Origin: Pelargonium tetragonum
Lineage: Eukaryota; Streptophyta; Magnoliopsida; Geraniales; Geraniaceae
DNA: 52,783 nucleotides
Assembly: GCA_036897445.1 (NCBI GenBank)
Contig: JAYMTL010000130.1
Coordinates: 1 to 52,783, forward strand
Reading direction: 5' to 3'
Under the pieces are notes generated by a model that saw only the letters and a list, made by a program, of their open reading frames with translations, was not told the DNA's origin and did not search any database. Position numbers and translations under genes: made by a program. Below are positions 12,128 through 24,694 of this stretch, piece after piece; within the stretch, counting starts at the first letter, position 1; the number at the start of each line of letters is the position of its first letter.

Positions 12128-13751
12128 TTAAAGGGCTTAGGAGACAGGCTGTAATATGTGTAGAGGCAACTTCTTCTTAATAGGTTAATTTGCTCTAGCA
12201 GATCCGAGGAATCATAAAGTAGTATATAAAAGGGACCTAAGGAAGGCTCGTTAAAAGAAAGAATTTAAAGAAACCCGGACCTTTCAATAAGGATTTCCTT
12301 TTTGTTATCCCGCGAAAAGCTTTCAGTATAGGCAAGAATTGGGGGAAATCCCTAATCCTTTTGAATCTGCATGAGTCCTTTTTATAAGTAAGAAAGTCAA
12401 GCTTAAGTAAGATTTTTTATAATTTACAGGCCACGAGCCGCTTTAGTAATAAATAGCAATAAAATACAAAAATTCCTCACACCTTAGATGGAGTACCCGT
12501 AAAAGCCCATAGTATAAGCAATCAAAAACGAAAAGAACTAAGCAACAAAAAAGGGATATAACCGCTTATTAAGCTTCCTAGCTTTCTGCTGTAAAACTAA
12601 GGTAGGAAAAGAAATAAAGATTTTATAAATTGCCGTGGGAAATTCGGTTCTCTTTAAGGGATATAAAGAATTTTGGATCAAGGACAAGGTACCCCTATAC
12701 CATTCATTTTATATATTATATCTCTAAAAAATACAAATACAGCACAGCAATCCAAGAGGCCTCAGACTTGAAAAGTATATTCCAGTTTACTTTATAGGTT
12801 AAGATTTTCTCAATCTAATTAATACGCTTTTACAAACCAAGAGTGCCGCATTAAGGTACATTTAAAATCAGGAGTTTTTCGGGTGCTTGATAGATACAAA
12901 AATCGAGGGGCCTTTACTATAGAAAATCACGAAATTAAGGAGAGGTTAAATCTCGACTTGACTGCAAAAAGTGAAATATCCCAGCTTCTTCTATACCCAA
13001 TTTTGTATTATGCGTATCGGTCTTGCATAAGACATAATGAGAGGATAACCCCAATTAAGCATATATTTATGCCCAAACCTTCTTTTTATTAGTTAGAAAA
13101 GGACTCCTACTTAGCCATATCACCGGATCAAACCTACTCCTATAGAATTCCTACTAATTAAGAAATTAAGTAAAGCAGGTATCCTTGCAGAAGTCCTGTA
13201 TACACCCTTTAAAATTCCTGAGTTTTTCACTACTATTAACTTACTCCGGGTATCTTATAATGTGTTTTTTTAGAGCTTCATCTATTTATTTCTTATATCG
13301 CTATTTTTCTTAGCCCTTGTAAAAACTAAGAGTTAACTCCTTTTTTCTGCAAGATACAGGACCCTTATTCTAATTATAAAGCCACAAGTTTTTCTAGCTT
13401 TTTAGTGAGGATGCTCCTTGTCTTACACAAAATTTCCTTCTAAACATAAATTCAAGACCGAGTTTGGCAGCCCAGATCTTAATTCCAACTATGATGTAAA
13501 GAAAACCAATGCCGCAGAGAAATAGCCGTTAAATTAAATTAGGGGTTCGTTATTCATAAGATTCAGATAAGCCAAAGCCCTGGAGATTGCTAGGTCAAAG
13601 AGCCGGTTCGCCAATCTAGTAAAGCTTAACTACCCATTTACAAAGGGCCTCCTTTATTGCAGATCGGGACGTTTAGAAAACACGCGGGATAGGAGGTTTT
13701 GTCCAACTTTTAAGTAACTAATATAATATGGAATTACTTGATTGAAGTTTG

Positions 13752-13776
13752 CTAGTAGGGAGCTACTAGTTTTTTT
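13752..13776 (+). terminator. Terminator-like hairpin with T tail
   Basis: CTAGTAG (13752-13758) pairs perfectly with CTACTAG (13763-13769) around a GGAG loop and is followed at once by seven T (13770-13776). This is the layout of a factor-independent terminator. No open frame or RNA gene lies upstream, so a terminating role is unsupported; an RNA-end processing signal or chance is equally possible. Confidence 0.35.
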
Positions 13777-15320
13777 GGTACTTTTATTCCAGGATCTCGC
13801 CAATGATGTTATAATCTAGGGATAGAAAACCTAGAACTAAGAGTTCCCAATACACAAGGATTCTCATAAGCCTAAAATACGAGTTCCCAGTTTAATTAAA
13901 AGGAAAGTAACAAATCTAAGAAGAAGAAGAAGTTCTTATATGAGTAATTAGTTAACAAAGGAAAGATTTACTAGTTTAAAGAGAGGTGTTCAAAGACTAA
14001 GCGGAAAGTTGCGGTAAGAAAGGTAGGAGAAGAAGAAAGAGTGAAGTTGGTGGGTCTATAACGTAAATAGGGTAGTCCGGTACCCTTCGGTCGGGAACAT
14101 AGATTCTTTCTAAACCTTAGTTTATAGCCTCCATAATGATAAACAAATACAACAAGGTAGGTAAACAAGGACTTTTCAAATACCTAAAGTCGGAAAGTAG
14201 AAACTATACAAAAATCTTGTTTTTTGAAGTAGTACAGGCAAACACTTCTATTATACTATATAAGTATCTCACAATTTTATTATAATCAAGGCACTTCTTT
14301 TAATGGCGAGTCACAACTTAGAAGTCAAAAATTTTTAACATATGATATATTTACCTTCTTATAGAGCATAATATATAGACCAGAAGCATTGAAATCGCGC
14401 TTTTTTAAGGAGTTAAGGTTTAGACCGGGCAGAAACTTAACTACTAGAATAGGGGGCTGGATCCATTTTCCCAGAGGAGTGTAAAGCAGACAAGGATTCC
14501 TTATCTTTGGTTTAGAAACTTAGACGCCGAGTAGAAAACTAAATGTGTAATAAAAAGCTTGAATTAGTTTAAACTAAAATACATGAAAGAGCAACAAGTT
14601 AGATTAGAGGAGTAGTCAACTAAAGAGACTATCTGTCTACACGGCAAAAGGTAGCCATTCATTCTTCCTTTGCTTCAGGAAAGACTCTAATACGAATATC
14701 AAAAATAAGATGAATAAAGCAAAGAATTTCCGGCTGTTGTAGGTAAGGTTGACTATCAATATACTACATACTACTTGCATTAATTACATTACCTCGCTAC
14801 GTCGGGCAGACTAAACCCTTCCTTACTTTATAAGGTTCTATCCTTCCTTATACCAGTAACAAATAAGACAAGAGGAAGTTTACCTTACTAAGGCGAAGAC
14901 CCATATACCTACAGTACTATTACACTCTACCTAGAAGAGAACACATTAAAGTTACGGGTAAGAGTAAGACAGCAACTAAGAAAGGTTTAGGTACAGATCT
15001 TTTTAACAAGCAAGCAGTTTTATTCCGTTTTGAGCCCCCTATCTGGTAGGTTACTCTTGCTATGTTTTTGTATCTGGGTTTTTGCTAAGCAGTTGCAATA
15101 GGTGATCTAACCTGCAGGAGCGCTTATACTCGTATATAGTTTGTCAAATTGCCGGGTGTCGGAAAATGCTCATGACCTGGCTTGATAATAGTTAGCCGCA
15201 CTTTCGAAATAGTAAAGAGATCCCCTTTTTTGTAACCAAGGTTAATTTGTAGTACTTTACTAAGAAAGAACTCCAGCGCTCACCGAACCTTAGATTTTAC
15301 ATTCTTAGTTTTAGTGCGGT

Positions 15321-15339
15321 AGGAGATTTCATCTCTTTT
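15321..15339 (+). terminator. Weak terminator-like hairpin
   Basis: AGGAGAT (15321-15327) pairs with ATCTCTT (15331-15337; one G-T wobble) around a TTC loop and runs into T residues to 15339. No gene lies upstream. Confidence 0.25.
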
Positions 15340-15842
15340 ACTTCAGTGAGGAGCTACTACCTTTATTCACTCCCTATTTTAGTAAAGGGTTCCAAGAGAT
15401 TTTAGTTCTAGTAAAAGTAAAGTTAAGGCCTTCTATGCCAAAAATAGGGATATAGGTATAGACTTCAGCTTTTCTATGGAATGAATAACAAAGTTTCCCT
15501 TGGGTTTGTATCGCTTTAAAAAATTTTACAAAACAGCTCAGGAGTATATTATAAAGGGTGCTTTTTGTACGGGAACTCTTAATTATTAATTGAAGGGGGA
15601 CTCCGCAGGCTCTTTTGTTAGACGGGTTTTTTTTTAATTTATATTCGATCCGTAATACCTCTTATTTTACAGAGTATCTGGGTTAGCTCTCACTTTCATT
15701 ACGTATTCCTTTTTACTATTTAGCTTATAAGACTTTTGAGGGCCGGGTCTGCTCAAGAGAGTCATAATGTAAAAAGCAATATCTGTTAAACATAGGAGCT
15801 CGAGCTTTTTGATGAATAGAAATCCTTTTCTTGGAGGGTGCC

Positions 15843-15854
15843 CCCTAATTAGGG
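15843..15854. repeat. 12-bp perfect palindrome
   Basis: CCCTAATTAGGG lies inside a C run on the left. It is one of the GC-tipped palindromes typical of this window. Confidence 0.6.
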
Positions 15855-17454
15855 TTTCTTATCTAATTTTAGTTAAGTTAGAGAGATTCCTTAGAAATTT
15901 TAAAAGCATTTCCCGGATTACCCTATTTAGAGCAGCAAAGTGAATTTTTGTATACCAAAAAAAGTCCAGGGATATTTCTAAGGGAAAGTTGCTTCGGATT
16001 TAAATCGATTTTTTGTTATATATTAATTAGTAGTTCTATACGCTAAGGAGGGTTTTGCTTTTATTTAGTAACTTGTAAAAAAGTAGATCATTACTAAATA
16101 TAGATTTTATAAAAGCAGTAATAATATAAGGAATGTCTATAGGCTTAACCTTGATAAAGAAGCGGTTAAAGAAATTTATAGGTTATTATCTGAAACCCTG
16201 CCAATATCCCGCCAGTAAACAATTCCAGAGTATTCTATTCACATCAGTATAGTCTATTTTCCTGAATTTGACTTTTAAAAAGGACCCTTAAGCGACGTAA
16301 GCCTATTTTAAAACCCCACCCCCTTGAAATATATCTTTTTTGAAGTTAGGGAAACCTGTGCTTGCTAACACGGCTAGGAGCTCCATAAAGTATCCTTGAA
16401 CCTTTGCTTACCTAGTTTTACAGGAACCTGCTTAAGGAAAAAGAAGGATTTACTTCTTTTTATATCCTATCAAGAGTTCTATCCTAAGTTTTATTCTTTT
16501 TGTTTTTGATAGGTGATGTTTCGAATAACCCTGATAAGAAGGAGCCTTTGGACCTCTTTTGTATACCTTGTTTCGAAAGATTGGTGTTACACTTTGTGTT
16601 CCTGTATCCTTACAACCTAATATAGCATCCCCTTTTTACTTTCAAACAAGGTACGGGTCTCATATATGGGTTCAGTTCGGAAAAAAAAAGTGGAATATTA
16701 CATATAGCTTAAAGTTACAAATAAAATAAAAACTTCTTGGGACATAAGTAATAACACTGAACTTTAGTTTAATAGAAAAAGGATGATGTATCTCAAAACT
16801 TAGATTTCCGCGATTAGATTTATAAAAAGTAGAATCTCTTTTTTAAGAATTCCTTTTTATAGTACGAGATTTGGAGTTGATAGCTTACAGACTCTTGTCA
16901 ATACCAGGGAGAGATTTTAGATAAAAAACATCACCTAAATGAGTATCCACTTTTAAAATACCTGGGGACACCTTACTAATATCTAAAGGAATTTTTGCTG
17001 CTGAAATTCCTTACTTACACCGACTTTAAGCAGAAACACAAAATGAATACCTTTTTTATGACTCTCAACTTTCTTATGAGCCCATCTTCAGTTTTTCAGT
17101 ACTTTTTATTAAGGAAACTCTTCCCATTTTCTGGAATCGCTTTATCGTGAGTTTAGCTACCTTTAAGGTATACATCTGAAGGGCTTATAGAGTCACAATA
17201 TTTACCAAGGTTTCCTTATTGGAATTCCCTCATTTTTAGGATTTACTTATTCAGATTTTTGAAACCCTAGAACAAAGGAGTTCTAACCGCACACTTCTGA
17301 CACTTAATGCACCCCTTTGGAGTATCCATTGAGTGCGTAGCTGTAGCATAAAAACTCCTTTCTGCGTCTGGACAAGTCTCAATAATGAGTTACAAGTTCC
17401 GACTTTTTGGTAAAAACAAGATTCTTCTCATCAGAAAATCTTTTCCAATATTCG

Positions 17455-17545
17455 CAAGGGCTCGAACCCTTGTCTACTTTTCAATTTGTTCTATCTTTCT
17501 TTTAGCGCGTTCTACTAACTCTATTATAACCTTGATACATATGTT
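17455..17545 (-). other. Degenerate tRNA-like region
   Basis: On the minus strand, CAAGGG-TTCGAG-CCCTTG (plus-strand positions 17455-17472) forms a perfect 6-bp T-arm-like hairpin, but its loop has six bases where a tRNA has seven. About 40 bases upstream in that sense, TAGAGTTAGTAGAACGCGC (around 17505-17523) resembles a D-arm. The anticodon arm between them is not recognisable and the acceptor strands do not pair. Of all the tRNA-like spots this has the most parts in the right order, but it is not a functional-looking gene as written. A one-base-short T-loop would fit either decay or an edited transcript. Confidence 0.3.
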
Positions 17546-17932
17546 TCCCTGAGCTGATTTCCTTACTAAGTAAGAGTCTTAACTACCCCGACGCTTTCTT
17601 GTCTAGATATGGATTTCATTACGAAAACTTTCTTCATTTCATTATCTAAGTCATTTTGAATTTAGTAATTAGTAAAGTATTCAAGGGTTTGTATTCAAGG
17701 AAAGCCCGCCAAAGAAGAAATATTAGCAGTTGGTTGAAGTGAAAGCTATCCTTTGCAAACAAAAGTTGTGTTAAAGGAAAATCAAGCGCTTTGTATTCTT
17801 TGTTTTGTAGTTTTGTAAAGCAGTGTAGCTGTTCCGCGTAAGCCGGTAATGTTCTTACCAAGCTGCTGTGTTATAAAAAAAGGGTTCCGCCGAAATGTGA
17901 AATAAAATGATTTGTTTACCGGGTATGTCAAA

Positions 17933-17940
17933 GGTTCAAC
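17933..17940 (+). other. T-arm-like word
   Basis: GGTTCAAC followed by CCC gives a GG/CC closing pair around a 6-base TTCAAC loop. No other arm is recognisable. Confidence 0.2.
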
Positions 17941-18016
17941 CCCGTAATAGGTAGACTACCGAGTCTTCAATTTCAATATAATGAGTATAGGGATCCGAAG
18001 TTTTAGAAAATTAGAG

Positions 18017-18036
18017 CTCTCTATTATGAAAGAGAG
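18017..18036 (+). repeat. Hairpin, 6-bp stem
   Basis: CTCTCT (18017-18022) pairs with AGAGAG (18031-18036) around an 8-base loop, followed by GG and four T. Confidence 0.35.
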
Positions 18037-18775
18037 GGTTTTAAATAATAATTTAAATTGAGGGGCATTCCAGAATCGTGCGGAAGGAATATCCCCTTAG
18101 CACCCTACTTATAAAGTAAAGAGCCTTTTAAAGAGATTAAGAACCCATTTCCTCATAACAACCCGATAAAAAGGAATACCCTGCTACCCCACTCTACTTC
18201 TTTTACTGAAATTCTAATCAAATATTAAACTTATAAGGATCCACTTTGTATTACTAGACTAGAATCTTTACTAAGATATTTTAGATTTAGTTGCTGAAGT
18301 ACAAGAGCTTCTACTAACTAAAATGAAAATAAAAACTTCCTTTACACTTGAATTCCGGGGAACCCCTTGTATGCTAGACATACTTAAGTCGCTATGCTTG
18401 CAAACTTAGAACTTAAAGCCTTAATAAAACGGGTAAGTAAATAGAATAGAAAAAGCAAAGAGCAGCTAAGCCAGAATAGAAAGCAGGTAAATCAATTAAG
18501 AAAACAAGCAAGAAAGCAACAAGTACAAGTCAATAACAAATGAAGAAGTCAATAAGAATTGGTTGGGTGTACTAAAGCATGCATACGTATTCTAATAACT
18601 ATCTAGCATTCCCTTACTTCGGTCGGAACCCCTATCCAATTATCTAGCGGTATAGCTTTAACTTCCTTTACCAAGCATTCTTTTTATACAAGGCAATCCT
18701 CTAATAAAGGAGACTCTTTTCAATACCAGTATTCCACATTTAGACTTTTTATAAGAAAGTTTTTGTACAAAACTC

Positions 18776-18785
18776 CCGGTACCGG
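18776..18785. repeat. GC-rich 10-bp palindrome
   Basis: CCGGTACCGG lies between AT-rich flanks and is followed by a run of nine A. Confidence 0.6.
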
Positions 18786-19510
18786 TAAAAAAAAAGTAAA
18801 GTCGTAATTTCTTTTAGGGCGCCTTTCTAAATACCCACACATTTTCAAGGACTTCCGTCATGTAATTCTAATAGTTAAGGTTCCTCCTGGATTATAGCCC
18901 GGAGTTCTCTTGAGCTAATTATGGTTAGAGAGGATTAAACAGGAATTCTTTACCAGCGAAACTGCACTTCTCGTTTTCTGAAATAGATAACTAAGAATTG
19001 TAAGCTTTTGTCAGAACACTTGTTTTTCTTTATAAGATACTGGCACTAACTAGGTAGTAGAAAAAGAGCTTCTTCTTATAGACTTATTTGCTTTTTCTTA
19101 GACTTCAGAGCTAAAGGGACTTTTTACAGAAAAAATATCACACAAGTAGAAAACCTAATCAAATTTTCAAGATGGGAAAGATTCAATTCAAAAAGACAAA
19201 AAAATCTTAGCAAAGCGTCGTATAGGGTATTACTATATCCGGTAAGTCTCATTCTACTTCTTAGATTAAAAAATACAAATTTTAATTGAGAGGATTTAGA
19301 AACTCTTGTAGTGTAGGATTAAGAGCTGCGTATCCCTACCAGGGTTTTACTTTATGAAAGTCAGTAGTAAGAGTTACACTCTTTTATCCTGTAAGCTAGG
19401 GGTTAGTAATCCGTTTCAATTTATATAAGATTTAGGTTCTTGTAAATTTAAGGACTCGCTTTGCATATTAAGTTCGTTTTGATGCCTTAGTACCTAACCA
19501 AGCAAAAAGG

Positions 19511-19520
19511 TTCCCGGGAA
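19511..19520. repeat. GC-rich 10-bp palindrome
   Basis: TTCCCGGGAA is preceded by AAAAAGG. It is another member of the interspersed GC-rich palindromes. Confidence 0.6.
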
Positions 19521-20389
19521 ACGTGAAATCCCTTAAATAGAAACTCTTACGTCTATTTCCGGGGACTTTACTAGCCTATTCTTTTTGTTACTTAACTCCG
19601 GTCTTTTAAATAATACAAGAGCTTTCTACGCAAATTGTAAAGCAATACCTTAATTAACATAGCAGGAGAGTTTCTGCCGAGAAATAGGATCCCCTTTATT
19701 CTTTCATTTTTTGTTTGAAGAGAAACAAGATTGACATCTAAAAACTATAAGTCCTTCTAGTATAGTAAATTAAGTTAGAAACACCCGCTTAAAGGAAAGG
19801 AACCAAAAGTCTAATTTAGAGAGAAGAGAGAGGAGTAGCGCTTGTATAGTCTATAAGCTATAGGAAAAAGGATTCATTTTTCCGAAAAGGGTAAGACCCC
19901 GCGCGTAACCCCGAAAGAACTTTAGACTTTAATATTAGGCAGGATAATAGACCAAAAGCAAGAAACTTTCTACTAAGAAATTCTATAGCTATGCCCAGCA
20001 GTCAAAATTAAAGTAACTTTTAAATTAGGATCACTTTACATGAAAACGGGAATTTTGCGTTCTTGGCTAGCATTCATTGTTTTTGTCATTTTGGAATACA
20101 GAAAAACACAAATAGGATCCGATTCCTTGTAACTCATAATTCCTTTCTTAAAAACCAGGTTTAGAATAAAAACCTTAATTTATACTTAAACAAGAAAGAA
20201 AGCTTTTTTTGTCTTACTTACGAACTTCCTTGGAAGATAGCTGTTCTTTTTGTAATGGGTTTCCCTTTATATAAGAGCTTTAACTAGTAAGGGAAGTCTT
20301 AGATGGATTACCTGTACTAATCTTCTTAATACCTGTTTTTTGTAATACTATTAGCTATACTCTTCTGAGTTGATTTATATTCTATATAT

Positions 20390-20482
20390 ATGCATACCTT
20401 TAGCTTCATAGCCTTGATACCTGCCGTAGTACCTGTCTTACGAGTCCTTGTCTTTTGGGGCTTTTGGGTCCCTCCCCGCTGA
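20390..20482 (+). other. Pyrimidine-rich segment with a 30-codon hydrophobic frame
   Basis: An ATG-initiated frame of 30 codons encodes a strongly hydrophobic peptide with the core PVVPVLRVLV-type composition and a WGFW motif. Pyrimidine-rich DNA produces such peptides automatically, because T-centred codons encode hydrophobic residues. I do not recognise a family and do not call this a gene. Confidence 0.15.
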
Positions 20483-20902
20483 CCTCCTTATCTTTTACTT
20501 CGTAGCTTATAGACCCTTTCTTCTAGCCTCTAACTGGAGCATTAACTCTACTTATTGTAAATAGAAATAGTAAGTATTCCATCTATTGCTTAATCTACTT
20601 TACACTCTCAATCCCTACTTCTTCAGAGAAAAACCCTTCTTAGTAATCTTCATAGCTATATCTGGACTCTTCTAATTAATAAAAACCCTTTAACGTTACT
20701 TTTAAACACCTGTATAAAGTCCTGTAAGTAAAACACCCCTTGTACTAAAAATAAGGGGCACTCTTGAATCCCTTTATAACATTAAACAGAAAAACTTTTA
20801 GAAAAAGCTAGAGATAAAGAATATTTATTAAATAGAAAAGGTTGAAGTTACTATATGGAATGCCTTTTCTCATTAGTTTAGATATCCTTTAAAATTTGAT
20901 TT

Positions 20903-20924
20903 AAACGGGTATTTCCCGTTTTTT
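20903..20924 (+). terminator. Terminator-like hairpin with T tail
   Basis: AAACGGG (20903-20909) pairs perfectly with CCCGTTT (20915-20921) around TATTT, and the T tract runs to 20924. It has the best terminator geometry in the first half of the window: a GC-rich upper stem, a five-base loop and six T. No coding frame precedes it, so its role is unknown. Confidence 0.4.
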
Positions 20925-23607
20925 AGAAACTTTACTTACTTATTAACATTCCTGCCTAGGTTTTCTCTTACCTATTTGCAAATAAGACTTCCCTAATTTC
21001 CTAAAGGTCTTTCTATTTTCTATAAGTTAGACAGCTACAAAAAGTATCAAAAAGGAGTTTCTAAACCCTCCCTTAGATAACCTCTGAAACTTCAGTATAT
21101 TGGGATTTTGAAACTAGGTATAAAACAAGGTGTTAGATGTTCCTGAAATTTCTATTTATTTTCATTTTTCTCGTATCTCGTAAGGAGTTCTTTGCTTGTT
21201 ATTACTTCGAGGAAGGCCCTGGGTTTCTATGCTTTTAAGTAATAGGTATACGAATTTAAATGTAGTTACAAGGGGGCTCCTTTATTAAATTAAGTAAAAA
21301 GCAGTTGACCCACCGGGGTAGACGAGAGTTCCTGTGCTTTTTCTTTTCTTCTAGGACGCAGTAGTTTCTTCAATATCTTTACTCCAGGAATACTTATACT
21401 TGCTTATTGGTATACTTTATAAAGCGAAAAGCTTGCTGTGTAGTATATACCTAAGGGTCAATTTCTTAGATATAGACAGGATTTTAATAGAATTTATTCT
21501 CTTGTTGTAAGCATGAAAGGAGACCCATTTTAAGAACTAAAGGGAATACTTGTCAGGAGTTTTATTCAATCTGGTCTACTTTTTCTTTTTTGGTTAACAA
21601 GTGCTCTTAGGCTAATATCTTACTTGTCATAGCCCATCTTGTTCTCGATAAGAACTACACTGATTTTTAAGGGACTCCCTTGCCAGGGGCTGTTTATACT
21701 TATTCCGGGCTCTAATATAAAAGATTTGACTCTTATATCTATAAGAAACTTTTTTACGATCCTATTTAAGCTAAAATGCCCAAATTTATAAGAAAAGTAG
21801 TAAATTCAAGCTTTCAAGATAGATTTAAATAAAGCATTCTTAAGCCTCTTCGCGCATTATTTTAGCTCCTCTTCCTCTTGTTTGTGCCCCTACCTAATCT
21901 TGCGATCTTTTTTATTTTATAGGATAGGGGGTCTCTTAGCTAAAGGACTCGCAAAAGTATGGGCTTATAGAATATAAGTTTCTTTTTAATTATAAAAATG
22001 GAAAGGGCTTATAAAAAAATATGGGATTGCTTACTAACTGGGCAGGGGTCCCACATAGGATAGGAGTCATACACCAAGGATTCATTTAGCAAAGCCATCG
22101 AGAAGGGGAGGAACAACCTAGAAGAGTTCATGTGCTTGCTTTCTTAGTCTTCATGATCATACCAATCCATATCTTTCATAAGAGATACCTCTTATTAGGA
22201 CTGCTTGTCAGTAAGTATATTTACTTTGGATTTTGAAGTGCATATTCCTAAATACTATAGGATACAAATACTGGACTCTCTGTTTATTTCGATAAAGACA
22301 AGTTTGAACTTTAGTTTCTAATAGACAATATACTGCAGCAATTATAAAAAGATACACCTAGGACTTCATTATTAACGGAGTTTTAGCTATCTCAAAAAGC
22401 AGGAGGCGCTTTGTAAAAACTATACCGTTCAAAGGGGATAGTATTATCTATTTAGGAAAAGGGTTTCAGCCGTACAAACAAAGGAGTTTCGGAACAGCTG
22501 TTTAGAAAAGGTTAAAACTAAAAATTCCTTAAAAATGAAAAAGAAGTTCTGTAAATATTGACAACGAATGTGTTATTCTTTTAAGCTAAATAAGGGCTAA
22601 GCAGTCGGGTTTTATTCCATTTATGATAGAACAAGGGTGTGCTAAAAAGTTAAACTTGCTTTCCTTATCTTAAAACTTCTGGTTTAGAGACACTAAACTA
22701 CTTTGGATCCGGTTGGTATATCTATTAGATTAAAAAGGGGTTTGTAGTGTTTCCGATCAGTATCTTCTACTCGAGTTCTTGTCTGTCAAAAAATTTGCCT
22801 TAATATGGTAAACCAAGAATTTTAGAGTATGGTGGGCAAGTGCTTTGATTAGTTTATTTAGCTTGCCGGTTCCTTTTTGTTTTTTACTTATTACTATAAT
22901 TTAATAATCCAAAAAGTTTTTTCTTAATCTAGGAATACTCCAAAGCCTCAACTATATTTAACTATATAAAATAAATAAGCGAGATGCTTTACTTAAGAGT
23001 CCCTCGAAACGATTAGAAACTGTAAAAAAATGAATCCGAGGTACACCAGCTTTTCTAGTAAAGGGATCCCTATTATTACTACACCAAAAGACTCTAATCT
23101 TGTACCTTTAAGTTGGCAAAAATTTCAATCTTAAAAAAGAGAGAAGTGAATGTCTTTTCCAAAAACAACGAGCTCAAAAAGTCCTCTTACTAATTATTTT
23201 CTGAAAACACACATCAAGTCTAAATAGTAATTTACTTGCTTACTATGTTAGAGCTTCTTAGTGTATCCACTACTACTTCTTTAACTATTATCCAGCTAAG
23301 ACACAAGATTTAAGGTTTATTAAAACAAATAGAAGACTCAAATATACGCCAGATTCTATGGAGGCTCCTTAGCGCAGGACTACTTACACTTTTTGTGTAT
23401 CAGATTATTTTACTGAGATTTAAGACTTTTAGTACCAGAGCCTGGAAATGCAATAAGGGTGCTTAGTTTTTTTGTTTTAGTTATAGAGAACTCAAATTGT
23501 ATTATTCTATATTATTCTACCTGTATCTATAGGCATTGAAACCTCCCGAGCCCGGTCTTCTATGAAATATTAGCATAGTTTGATTTTTGAATTACCTTTT
23601 AGTAGAT

Positions 23608-23643
23608 CCTGAAAATCCTGGGTAGTTTTTCGGAATTTTCAGG
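23608..23643. repeat. Inverted repeat, 9-bp perfect arms
   Basis: CCTGAAAAT (23608-23616) is the exact complement of ATTTTCAGG (23635-23643), with 18 bases between. Roughly nine such arms with loops up to about 20 bases are expected by chance in this window. Confidence 0.45.
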
Positions 23644-23846
23644 TATTGTATTGAAACTAGGATACTTCAGAAAAAGAAGATTTAGATAAATCGGGGATAA
23701 CAAGGGATTCCTTGAATAAAGAGATTTCAGGAAAATTATATTCGATAGGGTTTCTACATAATACTCAATACACCTGCTCTTTTTATGAATGAAAAGTGAG
23801 AGTTTTCCATATATGTTTTTTTTAGTTTAGCTCTAACCGCAACTCG

Positions 23847-23855
23847 ATTTGAACC
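23847..23855 (-). other. T-arm-like word
   Basis: On the minus strand this reads AGGTTCAAATCGAGT, sharing GGTTCAAATCGAGT with the copy at 37280-37288. No cloverleaf can be drawn around it. Confidence 0.25.
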
Positions 23856-24682
23856 TAGCTTTATCTGCTTATTCAAGTTATGTTTTACTTTGGAATTTTA
23901 GAGTCTTGCTTGGCTTGGTAGGTAGATATAAATTACCTAAGAATTTTTTATAGGTATATTTTCTAATTATAAGTCCTATCCTAATTACTAATTGGAGTCT
24001 CGGCGCGATATTAGATTAGTAAACAATGTTGAAACTTAATATTTACTAAACTCAATCTAGATAGAGGAGCTCCCTACTTGTAATATTAGAATTAAGCTTC
24101 CGTACACTGTATTAAGACTTGCTCTGAAATAAACTTGAAAATAAAATCTTACTTGTATCCTTAGATATCTTAAAGAGGTTTTTACCGGAGTTGTATGGGA
24201 ATAACTTTGATCAAGAAGCTCGTAGTATATATAAATCTAATCCCCTCGAAAAGGGTTCCCTCCTGTTTAAAAATCTGGTTGATGCTTGGGTTTACCTTAA
24301 CTAAAGTGTATGCTGAGGTTTCCTAAAAGTCTTTTTTTTAGGCCCTAATATTCTAAACACCCAGCTTCTTTTATTTAGTGTAGAATCTATTGAATTTTTA
24401 CAATTATTAATACAAAGGGATCCTTCCTTTTTCTTTTTACGTGCAATGCCCGTTCTATAGTATAGACTGAGAAGAGCTCAGATGCCAAACCTTTGCTATA
24501 AAAGTACGGATACTTTAGATTTATTTAACAAGTTCACGGGGTTCCTTATTTATTAAAATTTAAGTTTCCAAATCCGCTTTTATTAGGACAACATAAGTCC
24601 AGATAGAATTCCGCGGGGATTTGCTCTTATTACTTTTCGATTTGAATTTTCTTTTTTATTGGAGGGCCTGTTTCTATAGCAG

Positions 24683-24694
24683 CAGGATATCCTG
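24683..24694. repeat. 12-bp perfect palindrome
   Basis: CAGGATATCCTG. It fits the GG-N4-CC style of the window. Confidence 0.6.

Larger units (their letters stand above)
10501..17400. other. Non-coding block 3
   Basis: No gene seen. The block holds hairpins at 12104-12127, 13752-13776 (with a T tail) and 15321-15339, a 12-bp palindrome at 15843-15854, a fourfold AAG run near 13920-13932 and a short ATACTAC tandem pair at 14761-14774. The short frames at 10846-11052 and 12883-13092 have no recognisable product. Confidence 0.7.
17401..23800. other. Non-coding block 4
   Basis: No gene seen. The block holds tRNA-like material at 17455-17545, a T-arm-like word at 17933-17940, hairpins at 18017-18036, 20903-20924 and 23608-23643, and GC-rich palindromes at 18776-18785 and 19511-19520. 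The + strand is pyrimidine-rich at about 20395-20700, where a 30-codon hydrophobic frame occurs. Confidence 0.7.

Noticed and set aside
13560-13620. GAGCCGGTTCGCC, slightly like a group II intron domain V
   Set aside because: No 34-base domain V helix with a GAAA-type tetraloop and the catalytic AGC/GTT pairing can be drawn around it.
16861-16875. AGTACGAGA, as in the sarcin-ricin loop
   Set aside because: Only nine bases match, the following GGACC is absent, and such a match is expected about once by chance in a similar length.
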